From UTCFX2 sp002050125 (GTDB lineage Bacteria > Chloroflexota > Anaerolineae > Anaerolineales > UBA4823): DNA of 64,000 nt. Below, in pieces: positions 44,270-53,200 of the stretch. The first letter of the stretch is position 1, and the number at the start of each line of letters is the position of its first letter. The stretch is from NCBI GenBank assembly GCA_027494035.1, contig JAOSJQ010000001.1, forward strand, positions 868,001 through 932,000, read 5' to 3'. The position numbers and the translations under genes are program-made. The notes under the pieces were generated by a model. That model did not search any database. It was not told where the DNA came from and saw only the letters and a list, made by a program, of their open reading frames with translations.

Positions 44270-45127
44270 ATGAATCGAACCACGCGACTCTACTATTACG
44301 GCGTGATGGGCGCGATCGGGGGCGTGCTCGGCTGGCAGGTCAGCAACCTGATCGGTCTCTCGTTCACCCAGAACGTTTACCTAAGCGAGGGGGTGGTCGG
44401 CGCCATGATCGGCTTGTTTATCGGCTTGATGATCGGGTTGACCGACGGGCTGTTCACCCGCAACTGGATCCAGGCGGGGCGCGGCGCTTTGTTGAGCGGC
44501 GTGCTGGGTCTGGTCGGCGGGGCGATCGGTCTGCCGCTGGCTGAAGCTCTGTTCCAACTGCTGGGCGGTCAAGCCTGGGCGCGCGCCATCGGCTGGGGCA
44601 TCTTTGGGCTGTTGATCGGTCTTTCCACCAGCTTTACCGGCGGCAGCCAGATCTGGAAGGGCGCGCTGGGCGGTGTGCTCGGCGGAATCCTGGGCAGCCT
44701 TCTGCTCGATACGGCGCGCTCTTTCCTCTCCGACCCGCTGGTCGGCAAAGCCGCCGGTCTGCTCTTGCTCGGCGCCTCGGTCGGCACCTTTATCGCCTTG
44801 ATCGTCTTCCTGCTGTCAAAAGCCTGGCTGGAGGTCGCCTCCGGTAAGCTCAAAGGAACCGAGTTCATCCTGGACAAATTCCTGCGCGCCGAAGGACCAG
44901 CCGCCTTTATCGGCAGCGATGCGCTCAAGTCCGACATCGTCCTGCCAGACCCCGATGTGTCGCCTCAGCACGCGATGCTGAAGGGCTTTGGCACCCACTT
45001 CAACCTGAAAGACATGAGCCTAGACGGCACCTACATCAACACCAAACGCATCGAACAGGCTCAATTGAAGAACCATCAAACCATCCAGGTGGGCAACACC
45101 CAACTGGTCTACCATGAAAAGAGGTGA
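44270..45127 (+). CDS. multi-pass membrane protein with C-terminal FHA domain
   Basis: About six glycine-rich membrane helices (GVMGAIGGVLGW, VVGAMIGLFIGLMIGL, GVLGLVGGAIGLPL, AIGWGIFGLLIGLS, GVLGGILGSLLLD, GLLLLGASVGTFIALIVFLL) lead to a cytoplasmic FHA domain at about 205-285 (FIGSDALKSDIVLPDPDVSPQHAML ... DGTYINTKRIEQAQLKN). FHA domains bind phosphothreonine, so the protein may recruit a phosphorylated partner to the membrane. The hallmark Gly, Ser, His and Asn of the FHA loop are present. AAGGAG precedes the ATG; it starts 15 bases after the JAB gene. No Ser/Thr kinase is in the window. Confidence 0.85.
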   Translation: MNRTTRLYYYGVMGAIGGVLGWQVSNLIGLSFTQNVYLSEGVVGAMIGLFIGLMIGLTDGLFTRNWIQAGRGALLSGVLGLVGGAIGLPLAEALFQLLGGQAWARAIGWGIFGLLIGLSTSFTGGSQIWKGALGGVLGGILGSLLLDTARSFLSDPLVGKAAGLLLLGASVGTFIALIVFLLSKAWLEVASGKLKGTEFILDKFLRAEGPAAFIGSDALKSDIVLPDPDVSPQHAMLKGFGTHFNLKDMSLDGTYINTKRIEQAQLKNHQTIQVGNTQLVYHEKR

Positions 45128-45130
45128 GTT

Positions 45131-46371
45131 GTGAAGAAATCCCTCGAAACAACCCTGGCAGTCTGCCTGATCGTCCTGCTGTTTATCAGCCAGACCGCCT
45201 TCAGTCCGCAGGTGCAAACCCCCCGCAGCCGCAAACCACCCCTGAGCCAGCCGCCACAACGCAGCCTACGGCGCTCTTGGCGATCGTCACCCAGGTCGAT
45301 ACCTCGCGCTTTCCAGAGGTGACCGCCTACGTCTCGGTGACCGATCCCAACGGCGAGCCAGTCCCCGTCTCCCCCAATCAGATCAAACTGCTGGAGAACG
45401 GCGATGAAATGAAGCTGGAACGGGTGAGCGCCGCCGGCGACATCGGACCGCTCAGCACCTTGCTCATCATCGACACCTCTGGCAGCATGAACCACGCCGG
45501 CAAGTTGAAATCAGCCAAAGAGGCTGCCTCAGCTTACGTGAACCAGGCGCGCACCGACGACCTGATCGGGCTGGTGACCTTCAACACCGAGATCGATTAC
45601 GCTCAGCCGCTCACCGCCGACCGGCGTAAAATGCTGGCTGCCATCAAGGCGCTTACAGCCCAAAGCGACACCGCCATGTTCGACGCCCTCGGGGAGGGCA
45701 TCGCCATCCTCGAAGCGGTGAGCGGGCGCAAGGCGATCATCGTCATGACCGACGGGCTGGACAACCGCAGCCGGTTAAGCCCGCAGCAGGTGCTGCGGCT
45801 CGTCGGTCCCCAAGGGTTGTCGATTTCCGTCATCGGGCTCGGCGATCCAACGCACAGCACCGGCGCCCTCACCAGCCTGGACGAACCGGCTCTGCAGGCG
45901 TTTGCCGAGCAGGCGGGCGGCGCGTATGGCTACGCCAACGACGCCGAATCGCTCAAGGCGCTCTATGAGAAATACGGCCGCGCCTTGCAGAGCGAATACA
46001 TCGTCACCTACACCTCGCCCTCCAAGCTGCGCGACGGCGTGAACCGCGCCCTGAGCGCTCAGGTCGCTGATCCGTCCGGCAGCCTGGCTGGTTCGATTGA
46101 GTCAGCCATCAACTACAACCCGGGCGGGCTGATCCCCGAAGTTAAAGCGCCCGCCAATTGGCTGGTCTTTGTGGGGATGCTGATTGCCCTGGGTCTGTTG
46201 CTGCTCATCCCGCTGGTGTTTGGCGTTCTGCTGCCACGCATGCGCCGCGCCGAGGCGCGGAATGCGAAAGGCAGCCCGGCGAAGAAGAACAGCGGCATCA
46301 AGTTGGGCTCAGCGCCCCCGCCGCCCTCTTCCCCTGGCGCCAGCGGTTCCAAGATCAAATTGAAGGGTTAA
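45131..46371 (+). CDS. exported, membrane-anchored VWA-domain protein, one-base frameshift
   Basis: From a GTG at 45131 (MKKSLETTLAVCLIVLLFIS) a signal peptide is readable, then an indel in the C6 run at 45219-45224; adding one C continues as PQPQTTPEPAATTQPTALL. The main domain is a von Willebrand A fold with a complete MIDAS site (DTSGSMN, the Thr in LVTFNTE, MTDGLDN). A membrane helix near the C terminus (LVFVGMLIALGLLLLIPLVFGVLL) and a basic, Pro/Ser tail put the VWA domain outside and about 45 residues inside. It starts three bases after the FHA gene and is the last gene before the operon terminator. Confidence 0.85.
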
Positions 46372-46386
46372 TTCTCTTAACAGCAA

Positions 46387-46418
46387 CGGCGCAGCGCGCT
46401 TCGAAGCGCGCTGCGCCG
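46387..46418 (+). terminator. terminator of the ubiquitin-like operon
   Basis: CGGCGCAGCGCGC and GCGCGCTGCGCCG form a perfect 13-bp stem around TTCGAA, 15 bases after the VWA stop codon, followed by ATTTCGTTT. It marks the end of the operon begun at 39683. Confidence 0.75.
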
Positions 46419-46536
46419 ATTTCGTTTAAGCAATAAATCACTTCCCGTCCTGCGCAAGCCCGCCAACCCTCCCGTGTGAGGTATTCTGAGATAAAATTGG
46501 ATATCTTCTGTTCTATTTCCACCGGCGAGGCTGACG

Positions 46537-46942
46537 ATGTCTTTTTTTCGCCAAAACACTTTTTATCCACGCCCCAATCGAGCGCGTTTGGGCTGCCCTC
46601 ACCCAGGCGTCCGCCCTCGCCGCCTGGATGGGCGGCGAGATGCAGTCCGATCCTCATCCCGGCGGCAGTTACGCCTTCTTCGACGATCAAATCACCGGTG
46701 ATTACACCCTGGTTGAAGCGCCCTACCGCCTGGAGTGCACTTGGCGCCGGTCCACCTGGCGCGCCGACTGGGCTGACTCAAACGTGCGATGGCGTCTGCG
46801 CCGCCTGCCAGACGGCGTCGATCTGCAACTCGTCCACGATCACTTCCCAAATTTAGAGGAATGTCAGAAGCACGCCGAAGACTGGTCGAGCCGCTGGCTC
46901 AGCCTGCTGAAAACCTGGTTGGAGCAGGAAACGCCAGGCTGA
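46537..46942 (+). CDS. SRPBCC/AHSA1-type ligand-binding protein, one-base frameshift
   Basis: Dropping one T from the T7 run at 46542-46548 gives MSFFAKTLFIHAPIERVWAA followed by LTQASALAAWMGGEMQSDP and a helix-grip body ending LLKTWLEQETPG, 134 residues. This is the START/Bet v1-like fold of AHSA1-type proteins, which bind hydrophobic ligands or act as Hsp90 co-chaperones. GGCGAGG precedes the ATG. It ends directly against the alr stop codon (converging, no spacer). Function is not known; htpG is 10 kb away and unlinked. Confidence 0.7.
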
Positions 46943-48103
46943 TCAGTCCTGCCCCAGCGCTTCCACCTGCGTCACTCGACCGTCCTCGAGATAGACCCGG
47001 ACAACGCGCGCCAGTAAAGAGGTGGTCACCTCATAATTGATCGTTTCCGCCAGCGCCGCCACTTCCTCCGCCCGGATCCTGGCGTCCCCTTGTTTGCCCA
47101 CGAGCACCACCTCGTCATCCTGTTGCACCTGCGGGATATCGCTGGCGTCCACCACAAACTGATCCATGCACACCCGCCCGATGATCGGCGCGCGCTTGCC
47201 GCGGATCAACACCGCGCCTCGGTTCGAAAGCAGCCGGTGAAACCCATCCCCATACCCGACCGATACCAGCGCGGCGCGGGTCGTCCTTTCGGTCACATAC
47301 GTCCGACCATAGCTCACCCCGGCGCCAGCCGGCAAATCGCGCACCCGGCTCACGCGGCTCTTGAGGCTCAGGGCTGGGCGGATCTCAAAAACCGGCGACC
47401 ACTCGCTCGAGGGGTCCAGCCCGTACATCCCGATCCCGACCCGCACTGCGTCAAAATGCGCCTCCGGCAGCCGCATCGCGGCGGCGCTGTTGGCTGCGTG
47501 GATTAGCGGAATATGAAACCCTGCCTGGCGCGCCTCGCCCAACATCCGCTCGAAAACCGCCAGTTGGCGGCGCGCGTGGGTCTGGTCTGCCGCATCTGCC
47601 GTAGCAAAATGGGTGAACAACCCCTCGAGTTCGATTCCAGGCAATCCCGAAATGGCGTTCAGAAAATTGTGCGCCTCCTCGGGGAACAGCCCGTAGCGGC
47701 TCATGCCCGTGTCAATCTTGACGTGCACCGGTATTTTATAGCCCAGCGCTTCGCCGCGCTGAGAAAGCGCCTGAGCAGTCTCAAAGGTCATCAGGCTGGG
47801 CGTCAGCCGCCATTCCGCCGCCATCTCCGCCCCGCCTGGCGGGGTATAACCCATTAGCAGGATCGGCGCCTGAATGCCGGCTTTGCGCAGCGCCACCCCT
47901 TCGATTACCCGGCTCACCGCCAGCATCTCTGCCCCGGCGCACAACGCCGCCCTGGCGACTGGCGCTGCTCCGTGCCCATAAGCGTTGGCTTTTACGACCG
48001 CAATGTAGCGCACATTTTCGCCAATGTGGCGCTTATAAGCCCGCACGTTGTGGGCGATTGCGTCCAGGTCAATTTCCGCCCAGGTGAGAAAACTTTCCAG
48101 CAT
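46943..48103 (-). CDS. alr: alanine racemase
   Basis: Alr interconverts L- and D-alanine for peptidoglycan using pyridoxal phosphate. The PLP lysine lies in VVKANAYGHGAAPVAR, the second catalytic residue Tyr in GVSYGRTYV, and CMDQFVVD is the conserved C-terminal motif. The ATG at 48103 is used; an in-frame GTG at 48115 is possible, with GAGAGGG just between them. 386 residues, normal length. It ends on the stop codon of the SRPBCC gene. Confidence 0.96.
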   Translation of the reverse strand: MLESFLTWAEIDLDAIAHNVRAYKRHIGENVRYIAVVKANAYGHGAAPVARAALCAGAEMLAVSRVIEGVALRKAGIQAPILLMGYTPPGGAEMAAEWRLTPSLMTFETAQALSQRGEALGYKIPVHVKIDTGMSRYGLFPEEAHNFLNAISGLPGIELEGLFTHFATADAADQTHARRQLAVFERMLGEARQAGFHIPLIHAANSAAAMRLPEAHFDAVRVGIGMYGLDPSSEWSPVFEIRPALSLKSRVSRVRDLPAGAGVSYGRTYVTERTTRAALVSVGYGDGFHRLLSNRGAVLIRGKRAPIIGRVCMDQFVVDASDIPQVQQDDEVVLVGKQGDARIRAEEVAALAETINYEVTTSLLARVVRVYLEDGRVTQVEALGQD

Positions 48104-48123
48104 ACGCCCTCTCACAAATTAAC

Positions 48124-48157
48124 GACAAGCATCCACCCGTAATGGTGGTTGCTCGTC
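48124..48157 (-). terminator. terminator of the liv operon
   Basis: A 14-bp imperfect stem (12 pairs) with a six-base loop, 48124-48137 with 48144-48157. On the minus strand it follows livF by 21 bases and is trailed by GTTAATTT. Confidence 0.55.
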
Positions 48158-48177
48158 CATTGTTCTTCGATTTTCTT

Positions 48178-48900
48178 TCAGCCGCCCAGGTAAGCTTCCA
48201 TCACCTGCGGGTTACCCAGCAGTTCGCTGCCAGTCCCGCCCAGGGTAATTGAGCCGATCTCAAGCACATACCCGCGTGAAGCTACCCTGAGAGCCATATT
48301 TGCATTTTGTTCCACCAGCAGAATGGTCGTGCCGCTCTGATTGATCTCCTGCAGCACCCTGAAGATCTCGCGCACCAACACCGGCGCCAGCCCCATTGAA
48401 GGCTCGTCCAGCAACATCATTTGCCCGCGGCTCATCAGCGCCCGCCCCACTGCCAGCATCTGCTGCTCACCGCCGGAAAGCGTCCCGCCAAGCTGGCTCA
48501 GCCGTTCTTTGAGTCGCGGAAAGATACTGAATACCCGTTCGTAGTCTTTATTGATTTCCGCCTTATCTTTGCGCTGCCAGGTCGCCAGCTTGAGGTTCTC
48601 CTGCACAGTCAGGCTGCCAAAAATTCCGCGCCCCTCCGGCACCTGTGCAATTCCCAGCCCCACGATTTTCGCCGCATCTACACCGCGCAAATTCTGACCT
48701 TTATAGGAGATGCTGCCTTTGTAAGGCACAATTCCTGAGATGCCGCGTAGCGTGGAGGATTTCCCGGCGCCGTTTGAGCCAATCAGCGTCACGATCTCGC
48801 CTTCGTGCACCTCGAATGAGATGCCTCGAACTGCCTGAATGTTTCCGTAGGAGATGACCAGGTTTTCGACCAGCAACAAAGGATGGTTGTTCTGGCTCAC
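48178..48900 (-). CDS. livF: branched-chain amino acid ABC transporter ATP-binding protein LivF
   Basis: Walker A GSNGAGKSSTLRG, signature TLSGGEQQMLAVGRAL, Walker B MMLLDEPSMGLAP; 240 residues. It forms the ATPase pair with LivG on the cytoplasmic side. Its ATG overlaps the livG stop by four bases (ATGA), so the two are translationally coupled. Last gene of the operon. Confidence 0.95.
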   Translation of the reverse strand: MSQNNHPLLLVENLVISYGNIQAVRGISFEVHEGEIVTLIGSNGAGKSSTLRGISGIVPYKGSISYKGQNLRGVDAAKIVGLGIAQVPEGRGIFGSLTVQENLKLATWQRKDKAEINKDYERVFSIFPRLKERLSQLGGTLSGGEQQMLAVGRALMSRGQMMLLDEPSMGLAPVLVREIFRVLQEINQSGTTILLVEQNANMALRVASRGYVLEIGSITLGGTGSELLGNPQVMEAYLGG

Positions 48901-49664
48901 AGCTCACCTCCTTCACCCAGATAGGCTTCCAGCACCTTGGGGTTGTGCTGTATTTCAAACGGAACGCCCTCAGCAATCGTCGCCCCGAAATCCAGCACCT
49001 TGATCCGCTCACAGATGTTCATCACCAGCCGCATCTGGTGCTCGATCAGGATGATTGTCAAATCGAACTCCTTGCGGATCCATTGGATGAATTCCATCAG
49101 TTGCACAATCTCATTCGGGTTGATGCCCGCCGCGGGTTCGTCGAGCAGCAACAGCTTGGGTTTGGTCGCCATCGCCCGCGCGATCTCCAACCGCCGCTGT
49201 AACCCGTAAGGCAGGTTCTTGGAAACTTCGTCGGCATAGTCGTCCATCTTGAAGACCGCCAGCAAGTCCATCGCCGTGTTGATGTTTTGCTGCTCGACGC
49301 TGTCGAATCTTCCGACATGCAGCAACGCCTCGAATGGATTGTAGTTGGTTCGGGAATACGCGGCGATGCGCACATTGTTCAGCACGCTCAGTTCCTTGAA
49401 CAGCCGGATATTCTGGAACGTGCGCGCGATCCCCAGAGTAGTGATCTCGTTTGGTTTTTTGCCCACCAGCTCCTGCCCGCCAAACTGGATGCTGCCCTGG
49501 GTGGCTTTGTAGACCCCGGTGATCAGGTTGAACACCGTCGTCTTGCCGGCGCCGTTGGGACCGATTATCCCGATCAGCTCGCCTTTCTCAACCTCCAGGT
49601 TAAAGTCCGATACCGCGCACAAACCGCCAAAATAATGCGTCACTTTCTCAGCTCGCAGGAGCAT
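48897..49664 (-). CDS. livG: branched-chain amino acid ABC transporter ATP-binding protein LivG
   Basis: Walker A GPNGAGKTTVFN, LPYGLQRRLEIARAM in place of the usual signature, LLLLDEPAAGINP Walker B and the LivG-type C terminus. The ATG at 49664 (MLLRAEKVTHYFGG) has GGAGG upstream; the frame is open to 49703, inside livM. It overlaps the livM 3' end by 17 bases. 255 residues. Confidence 0.95.
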   Translation of the reverse strand: MLLRAEKVTHYFGGLCAVSDFNLEVEKGELIGIIGPNGAGKTTVFNLITGVYKATQGSIQFGGQELVGKKPNEITTLGIARTFQNIRLFKELSVLNNVRIAAYSRTNYNPFEALLHVGRFDSVEQQNINTAMDLLAVFKMDDYADEVSKNLPYGLQRRLEIARAMATKPKLLLLDEPAAGINPNEIVQLMEFIQWIRKEFDLTIILIEHQMRLVMNICERIKVLDFGATIAEGVPFEIQHNPKVLEAYLGEGGEL

Positions 49665-50703
49665 CAGACACCTCCCGCTTTTCACGCCAGATTTTACTCG
49701 CAAAAAGCTCGTACCCTGGGATGAACCAACGGAATTCGCGCAGCCCCATGATGCCGCGCGGCCGGTAAAGCATCAGGAAGATCAGCAGCAGAGGCATCAG
49801 CACGAACCGGAAATACCCAAGCGGGCGCAGGACTTCCAGTAAGATGGTGAAGATGGTCGCTCCTAGGATCGAGCCGGCAATCGAACCGATCCCTCCCAGG
49901 TACACCATGATCAAGATATCCGTCGACTTGAGGATGTCGAACACTTTGGGGCTGATGAACTGCAGCAGGTGCGCAAACAACGCCCCCGCCACCCCGGCAA
50001 AGAACGATGAAACCATGAAGCCCAGCAGTTTGACCTGACGGGTGTTTACGCTCATCAAATCGCTCGCGATTTCGTCCTCGCGAAGCGAGAGTATGCCGCG
50101 CCCAAAGTTCGAATAAACCAGGTTGCGCATCGCCCACACCGCCACAATCGTGCAGACGAACACCCACGGCATCGTGGTCAGCTTCGGGATCCCTGGAATG
50201 CCGCGCGGCCCGCCGATCGCATCGATGTTTTCGATGATCGACTTGACAATCATATTGAAAGCCAGCGTCACGATCGCCAGATAATCTCCGCGCGTTCTGA
50301 ACGACGGCACTGCGACGACCAAACCGACCAGCGCCGCCGCCACGCCGCCTCCCAGGATCGCCAACGGAAACAGCCAGGCAGCCAGGTTATTTGGAATGAC
50401 GCGCATGGTCAGCAACACGCTCACATAAGCCCCTACCGCCATGAACCCGGCATGTCCTACCGAAAACTCGCCCATATATCCGTTGACCAGGTTCAGGCTG
50501 GTCGCCAGGATGATGTTAATCCCCACATACATGACGACCAACTGAATATAAGGGTTAATCAACCTGAAGTGTGGGATTAAGAATGAAAGCACAAACCCAA
50601 TCCCGAGCAGTACCGGCAGAAGCCAGCGCCGTCCAACAATTGCTTCCCAGCCAGCCAAGATTCGGTCACGCCATTTTTGAAGAGTTGCAACTTGGTTAGA
50701 CAT
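49648..50703 (-). CDS. livM: branched-chain amino acid ABC transporter permease LivM
   Basis: 351 residues with eight to ten membrane helices. NLVNGYMGEFSVGHAGFMAVGAY and GDYLAIVTLAFNMIV are LivM motifs; SLREDEIASDLMSVN is the cytoplasmic loop that meets the ATPase. It starts three bases after the livH stop. Confidence 0.94.
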   Translation of the reverse strand: MSNQVATLQKWRDRILAGWEAIVGRRWLLPVLLGIGFVLSFLIPHFRLINPYIQLVVMYVGINIILATSLNLVNGYMGEFSVGHAGFMAVGAYVSVLLTMRVIPNNLAAWLFPLAILGGGVAAALVGLVVAVPSFRTRGDYLAIVTLAFNMIVKSIIENIDAIGGPRGIPGIPKLTTMPWVFVCTIVAVWAMRNLVYSNFGRGILSLREDEIASDLMSVNTRQVKLLGFMVSSFFAGVAGALFAHLLQFISPKVFDILKSTDILIMVYLGGIGSIAGSILGATIFTILLEVLRPLGYFRFVLMPLLLIFLMLYRPRGIMGLREFRWFIPGYELFASKIWREKREVSDAPAS

Positions 50704-50706
50704 GAT

Positions 50707-51582
50707 CTACACCTTCTGAGGGCGCGGCTGGCCCAGGATGCCGTATGGACGAAAAATCAGTAAAACCAGAAGCAGCGTAAACGCTACAAAATCCCGATAG
50801 GTGGAAGGGAAGAAAGCCACCACCATGATTTCAACCGTTCCCAGGATAAATCCGCCGATCATTGCCCCGCGGATATTCCCAATTCCGCCTACGACTGCTG
50901 AGATGAACGCCTTCCAGCCGATCAGCACCCCCATGTAGGGGTCGATCACCGGAAAAGCCTGGCTGTACATCACCCCTGCTGCGGCGCCCAGGCTGGTCCC
51001 AATCGCAAATGTGATCGAGATAATCAGGTTAAGCGGCACTCCCATCAAAGGGACAATCGCCTTATCCCACGAGATGGCTCGCATTGCCACCCCGACCATG
51101 GTGCGCCGGACGATGAAATCCAACAGCAGCATCAATCCAAGCGAGAGACAGATGATGATGATCTGTAGCAGCGAGATCGTCACGCCGCCAACCGTCCAGG
51201 CAACGTTTGAAAGCAGCCTGGGCACCGATTGGGGGTAAGGGAAAATCACCAACATGACGCTCTCGAGCAGAATACCCACTCCAAGCGCAGTGATCACGGC
51301 AGAGACGCGCGGCGCCTGGCGCAGCGGGCGGTAGGCAACCCGTTCAATCGCCACTCCGAGCAGCGCCACTCCAAACATGGAGAGCAGCAGCGTCGGAACA
51401 AATGGTAATTTCAAGAACGTCGCGATCAAAAAACAGAAAAACGCCCCAACCATAAACAGATCGCCATGGGCAAAGTTGATCATCGTCAAGATGCCGTAAA
51501 CCATGGTATAGCCGAGGGCAATCAGGGCGTAGATGCTTCCCAGTTGGAGTGCATTTAAAGCTTGTTGGAGGAAATAGTCCAT
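50707..51582 (-). CDS. livH: branched-chain amino acid ABC transporter permease LivH
   Basis: 291 residues, eight membrane helices. NALQLGSIYALIALGYTMVYG and MINFAHGDLFMVGAF are the LivH signature and VVGGIGNIRGAMIGG a conserved late motif. AAAGGG precedes the ATG. Together with LivM it forms the membrane channel. Confidence 0.95.
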   Translation of the reverse strand: MDYFLQQALNALQLGSIYALIALGYTMVYGILTMINFAHGDLFMVGAFFCFLIATFLKLPFVPTLLLSMFGVALLGVAIERVAYRPLRQAPRVSAVITALGVGILLESVMLVIFPYPQSVPRLLSNVAWTVGGVTISLLQIIIICLSLGLMLLLDFIVRRTMVGVAMRAISWDKAIVPLMGVPLNLIISITFAIGTSLGAAAGVMYSQAFPVIDPYMGVLIGWKAFISAVVGGIGNIRGAMIGGFILGTVEIMVVAFFPSTYRDFVAFTLLLVLLIFRPYGILGQPRPQKV

Positions 51583-51638
51583 AGAGCTGCCCTTTCAGTA
51601 AGATCTGGGGAGTTTGACCCACCTTTACAATAGCGATT

Positions 51639-51665
51639 CAGGGGCGACCAGGCTGGTCGCCCCTG
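51639..51665 (-). terminator. attenuator hairpin between livK and livH
   Basis: CAGGGGCGACC and GGTCGCCCCTG pair perfectly (11 bp, five-base loop) midway in the 113-base spacer. No T run follows on the minus strand. It probably limits readthrough, so more LivK than permease is made. Confidence 0.6.
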
Positions 51666-51695
51666 GGTCAAATCCTATTGATCTTGTGCTGTGAA

Positions 51696-52869
51696 TTATG
51701 GTTCGGCATTCGCGAAGAACACGAATCGACCATCTTTAATCTGTAAGATCACCGCGCTCTTGATTGGGTCTCCGGAGCCTTCCTGGAACTGCATCTTCCC
51801 GGTCACACCGTCGTAATTGGGGATCTTTGCCATGGCATCCCGCACCGCCTGGCGGTCCACCTTGCCCGCCGTCTGCAGCGCCTGCCACAGCAAACCGAAG
51901 GCGTCATATGTCAACGCAGCGACGTCATCGGGGGTGCTGCCGTACTTCGCTTTGTAGGCTTCGATGAATTTGACCGCCACGGGCGAAGCATTGTCAGCCG
52001 CATAGTGGGTGCTGAAGTAGTAGCCTTCGCATTCCGCACCGCAGAGCGTGATCAACTCACCGCTGCCCCACGAGTCGCTCCCCAGGAACGGGGACCGTGA
52101 TGCCGAGCCGGCGCGCCTGTTGAACCTGCAGCGGGACTTCGCTGTAGTAATTGGGCAGGAAGATCACATCCGGATCCGTATCTTTGATCTTGGTCATTTG
52201 GGCAGTAAAATCTTTATCGCCGGTTGTATAGGTCTCATAGGCAACTACCTGCCCGCCTATTTCCTCGAAAGTCTGTTTGAAGAACTCGGCGATGCCCTTG
52301 TTGTAGTCCGAAGCCACATCATACAATACGGCAGCCTTTTTCGCTCCCAGGTTATCCATCGCGAATTTAGCTACGACGCGCCCCTGGAAAGGATCGATAA
52401 AGCAAGCCCGGAATACATATTTCTTTGGTTGGTCGGTGTCGCCAACCAGGGTCGTCTTAGGATTGGTCGACCAGGGCGAGATCAGCACTACTTTCTCGCT
52501 TTCGGCAATCTCCGCTGCGGGGATTGCGTAGCGGCTGGCATTCGGGCCAATAATCGCCACCACGTTATTCTGGGTGATCAGTTTTTGAGCTGCAGATGCG
52601 GATTGATCTGTTTTGCCAGCATTATCTTCGATGATGAGTTGAATCTGATATTTCTTGCCCCCGACCTCGAGACCGCCGGCGTTGTTGATATCCGCCACAG
52701 CCATCTCAGCAGCGTTCTTGAATGAAGCGCCCACTGCGGGAATATCCCCGGTGAGCTCGCCGATGCCGCCTACTTTGATCACGTCACCTCCACTGCTGGC
52801 GCCGCTGCAGGCGGACAACAGGAGGCTGACAACACATAGCAGGCTAAAAAGTAGTAATCCTTTTTTCAT
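51696..52869 (-). CDS. livK: branched-chain amino acid binding lipoprotein LivK, one-base frameshift
   Basis: The ATG at 52869 follows AAGGAGAGAG. A lipoprotein signal (GLLLFSLLCVVSLLLSACSG) is followed by a type I periplasmic binding fold (KVGGIGELTGDIPAVGASFKNAAEMAVADINNAGG ... DGRFVFF in pieces). The frame breaks at the four-C run 52080-52083; removing one base restores VPVPGSDSWGSGELITL and the last 120 residues. Full length about 390 residues. Such proteins bind Leu/Ile/Val or related amino acids, sometimes amides or urea; ligand not assigned. Confidence 0.9.
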
Positions 52870-52909
52870 GACTCTCTCCTTCGCATTGTTGGCAAAAACC
52901 ACATTCAAA

Positions 52910-52987
52910 TTACCGGGTTGATGCAGAACAACTATGATTCGATGAGTTGCGTACCACCTCCTTTCGGATTAAACCAAACATAGGCAT
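52910..52987 (-). CDS. possible 25-codon leader peptide upstream of livK
   Basis: In the long livK leader an ATG at 52987 with GAGG five bases before it opens a 25-codon frame ending 40 bases before livK. It contains a second Shine-Dalgarno-like AAAGGAGGTGG that is not followed by a start codon. Too short for statistics; could be chance. Confidence 0.2.
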   Translation of the reverse strand: MPMFGLIRKEVVRNSSNHSCSASTR

Positions 52988-53045
52988 TTCTTCCTCGCCT
53001 TCTTAAAACAGCATCCCAAGCTGAAAGAAAATTAATCTAGTGCTT

Positions 53046-53074
53046 ATTGTCGCAAACTTTACGGAGTCTGTCAA
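53046..53074 (-). promoter_or_regulatory. promoter of the liv operon
   Basis: Minus-strand TTGACA (53074-53069), 17 bases, then GACAAT (53051-53046). The start would be near 53039, giving a leader of about 170 bases before livK. The rest of the spacer 52988-53200 shows nothing else clear. Confidence 0.55.
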
Positions 53075-53200
53075 TGACCTTTTATCCCCTTCCGAGAGGA
53101 CACTTATCACCGTATTTTGAAAACGCGACCGGGTAATGATGCCGGTTTAGGGAGTAAGTAATATACAGAGAGGTTGGCATGCTTCCTGCGCAGCCAATCG

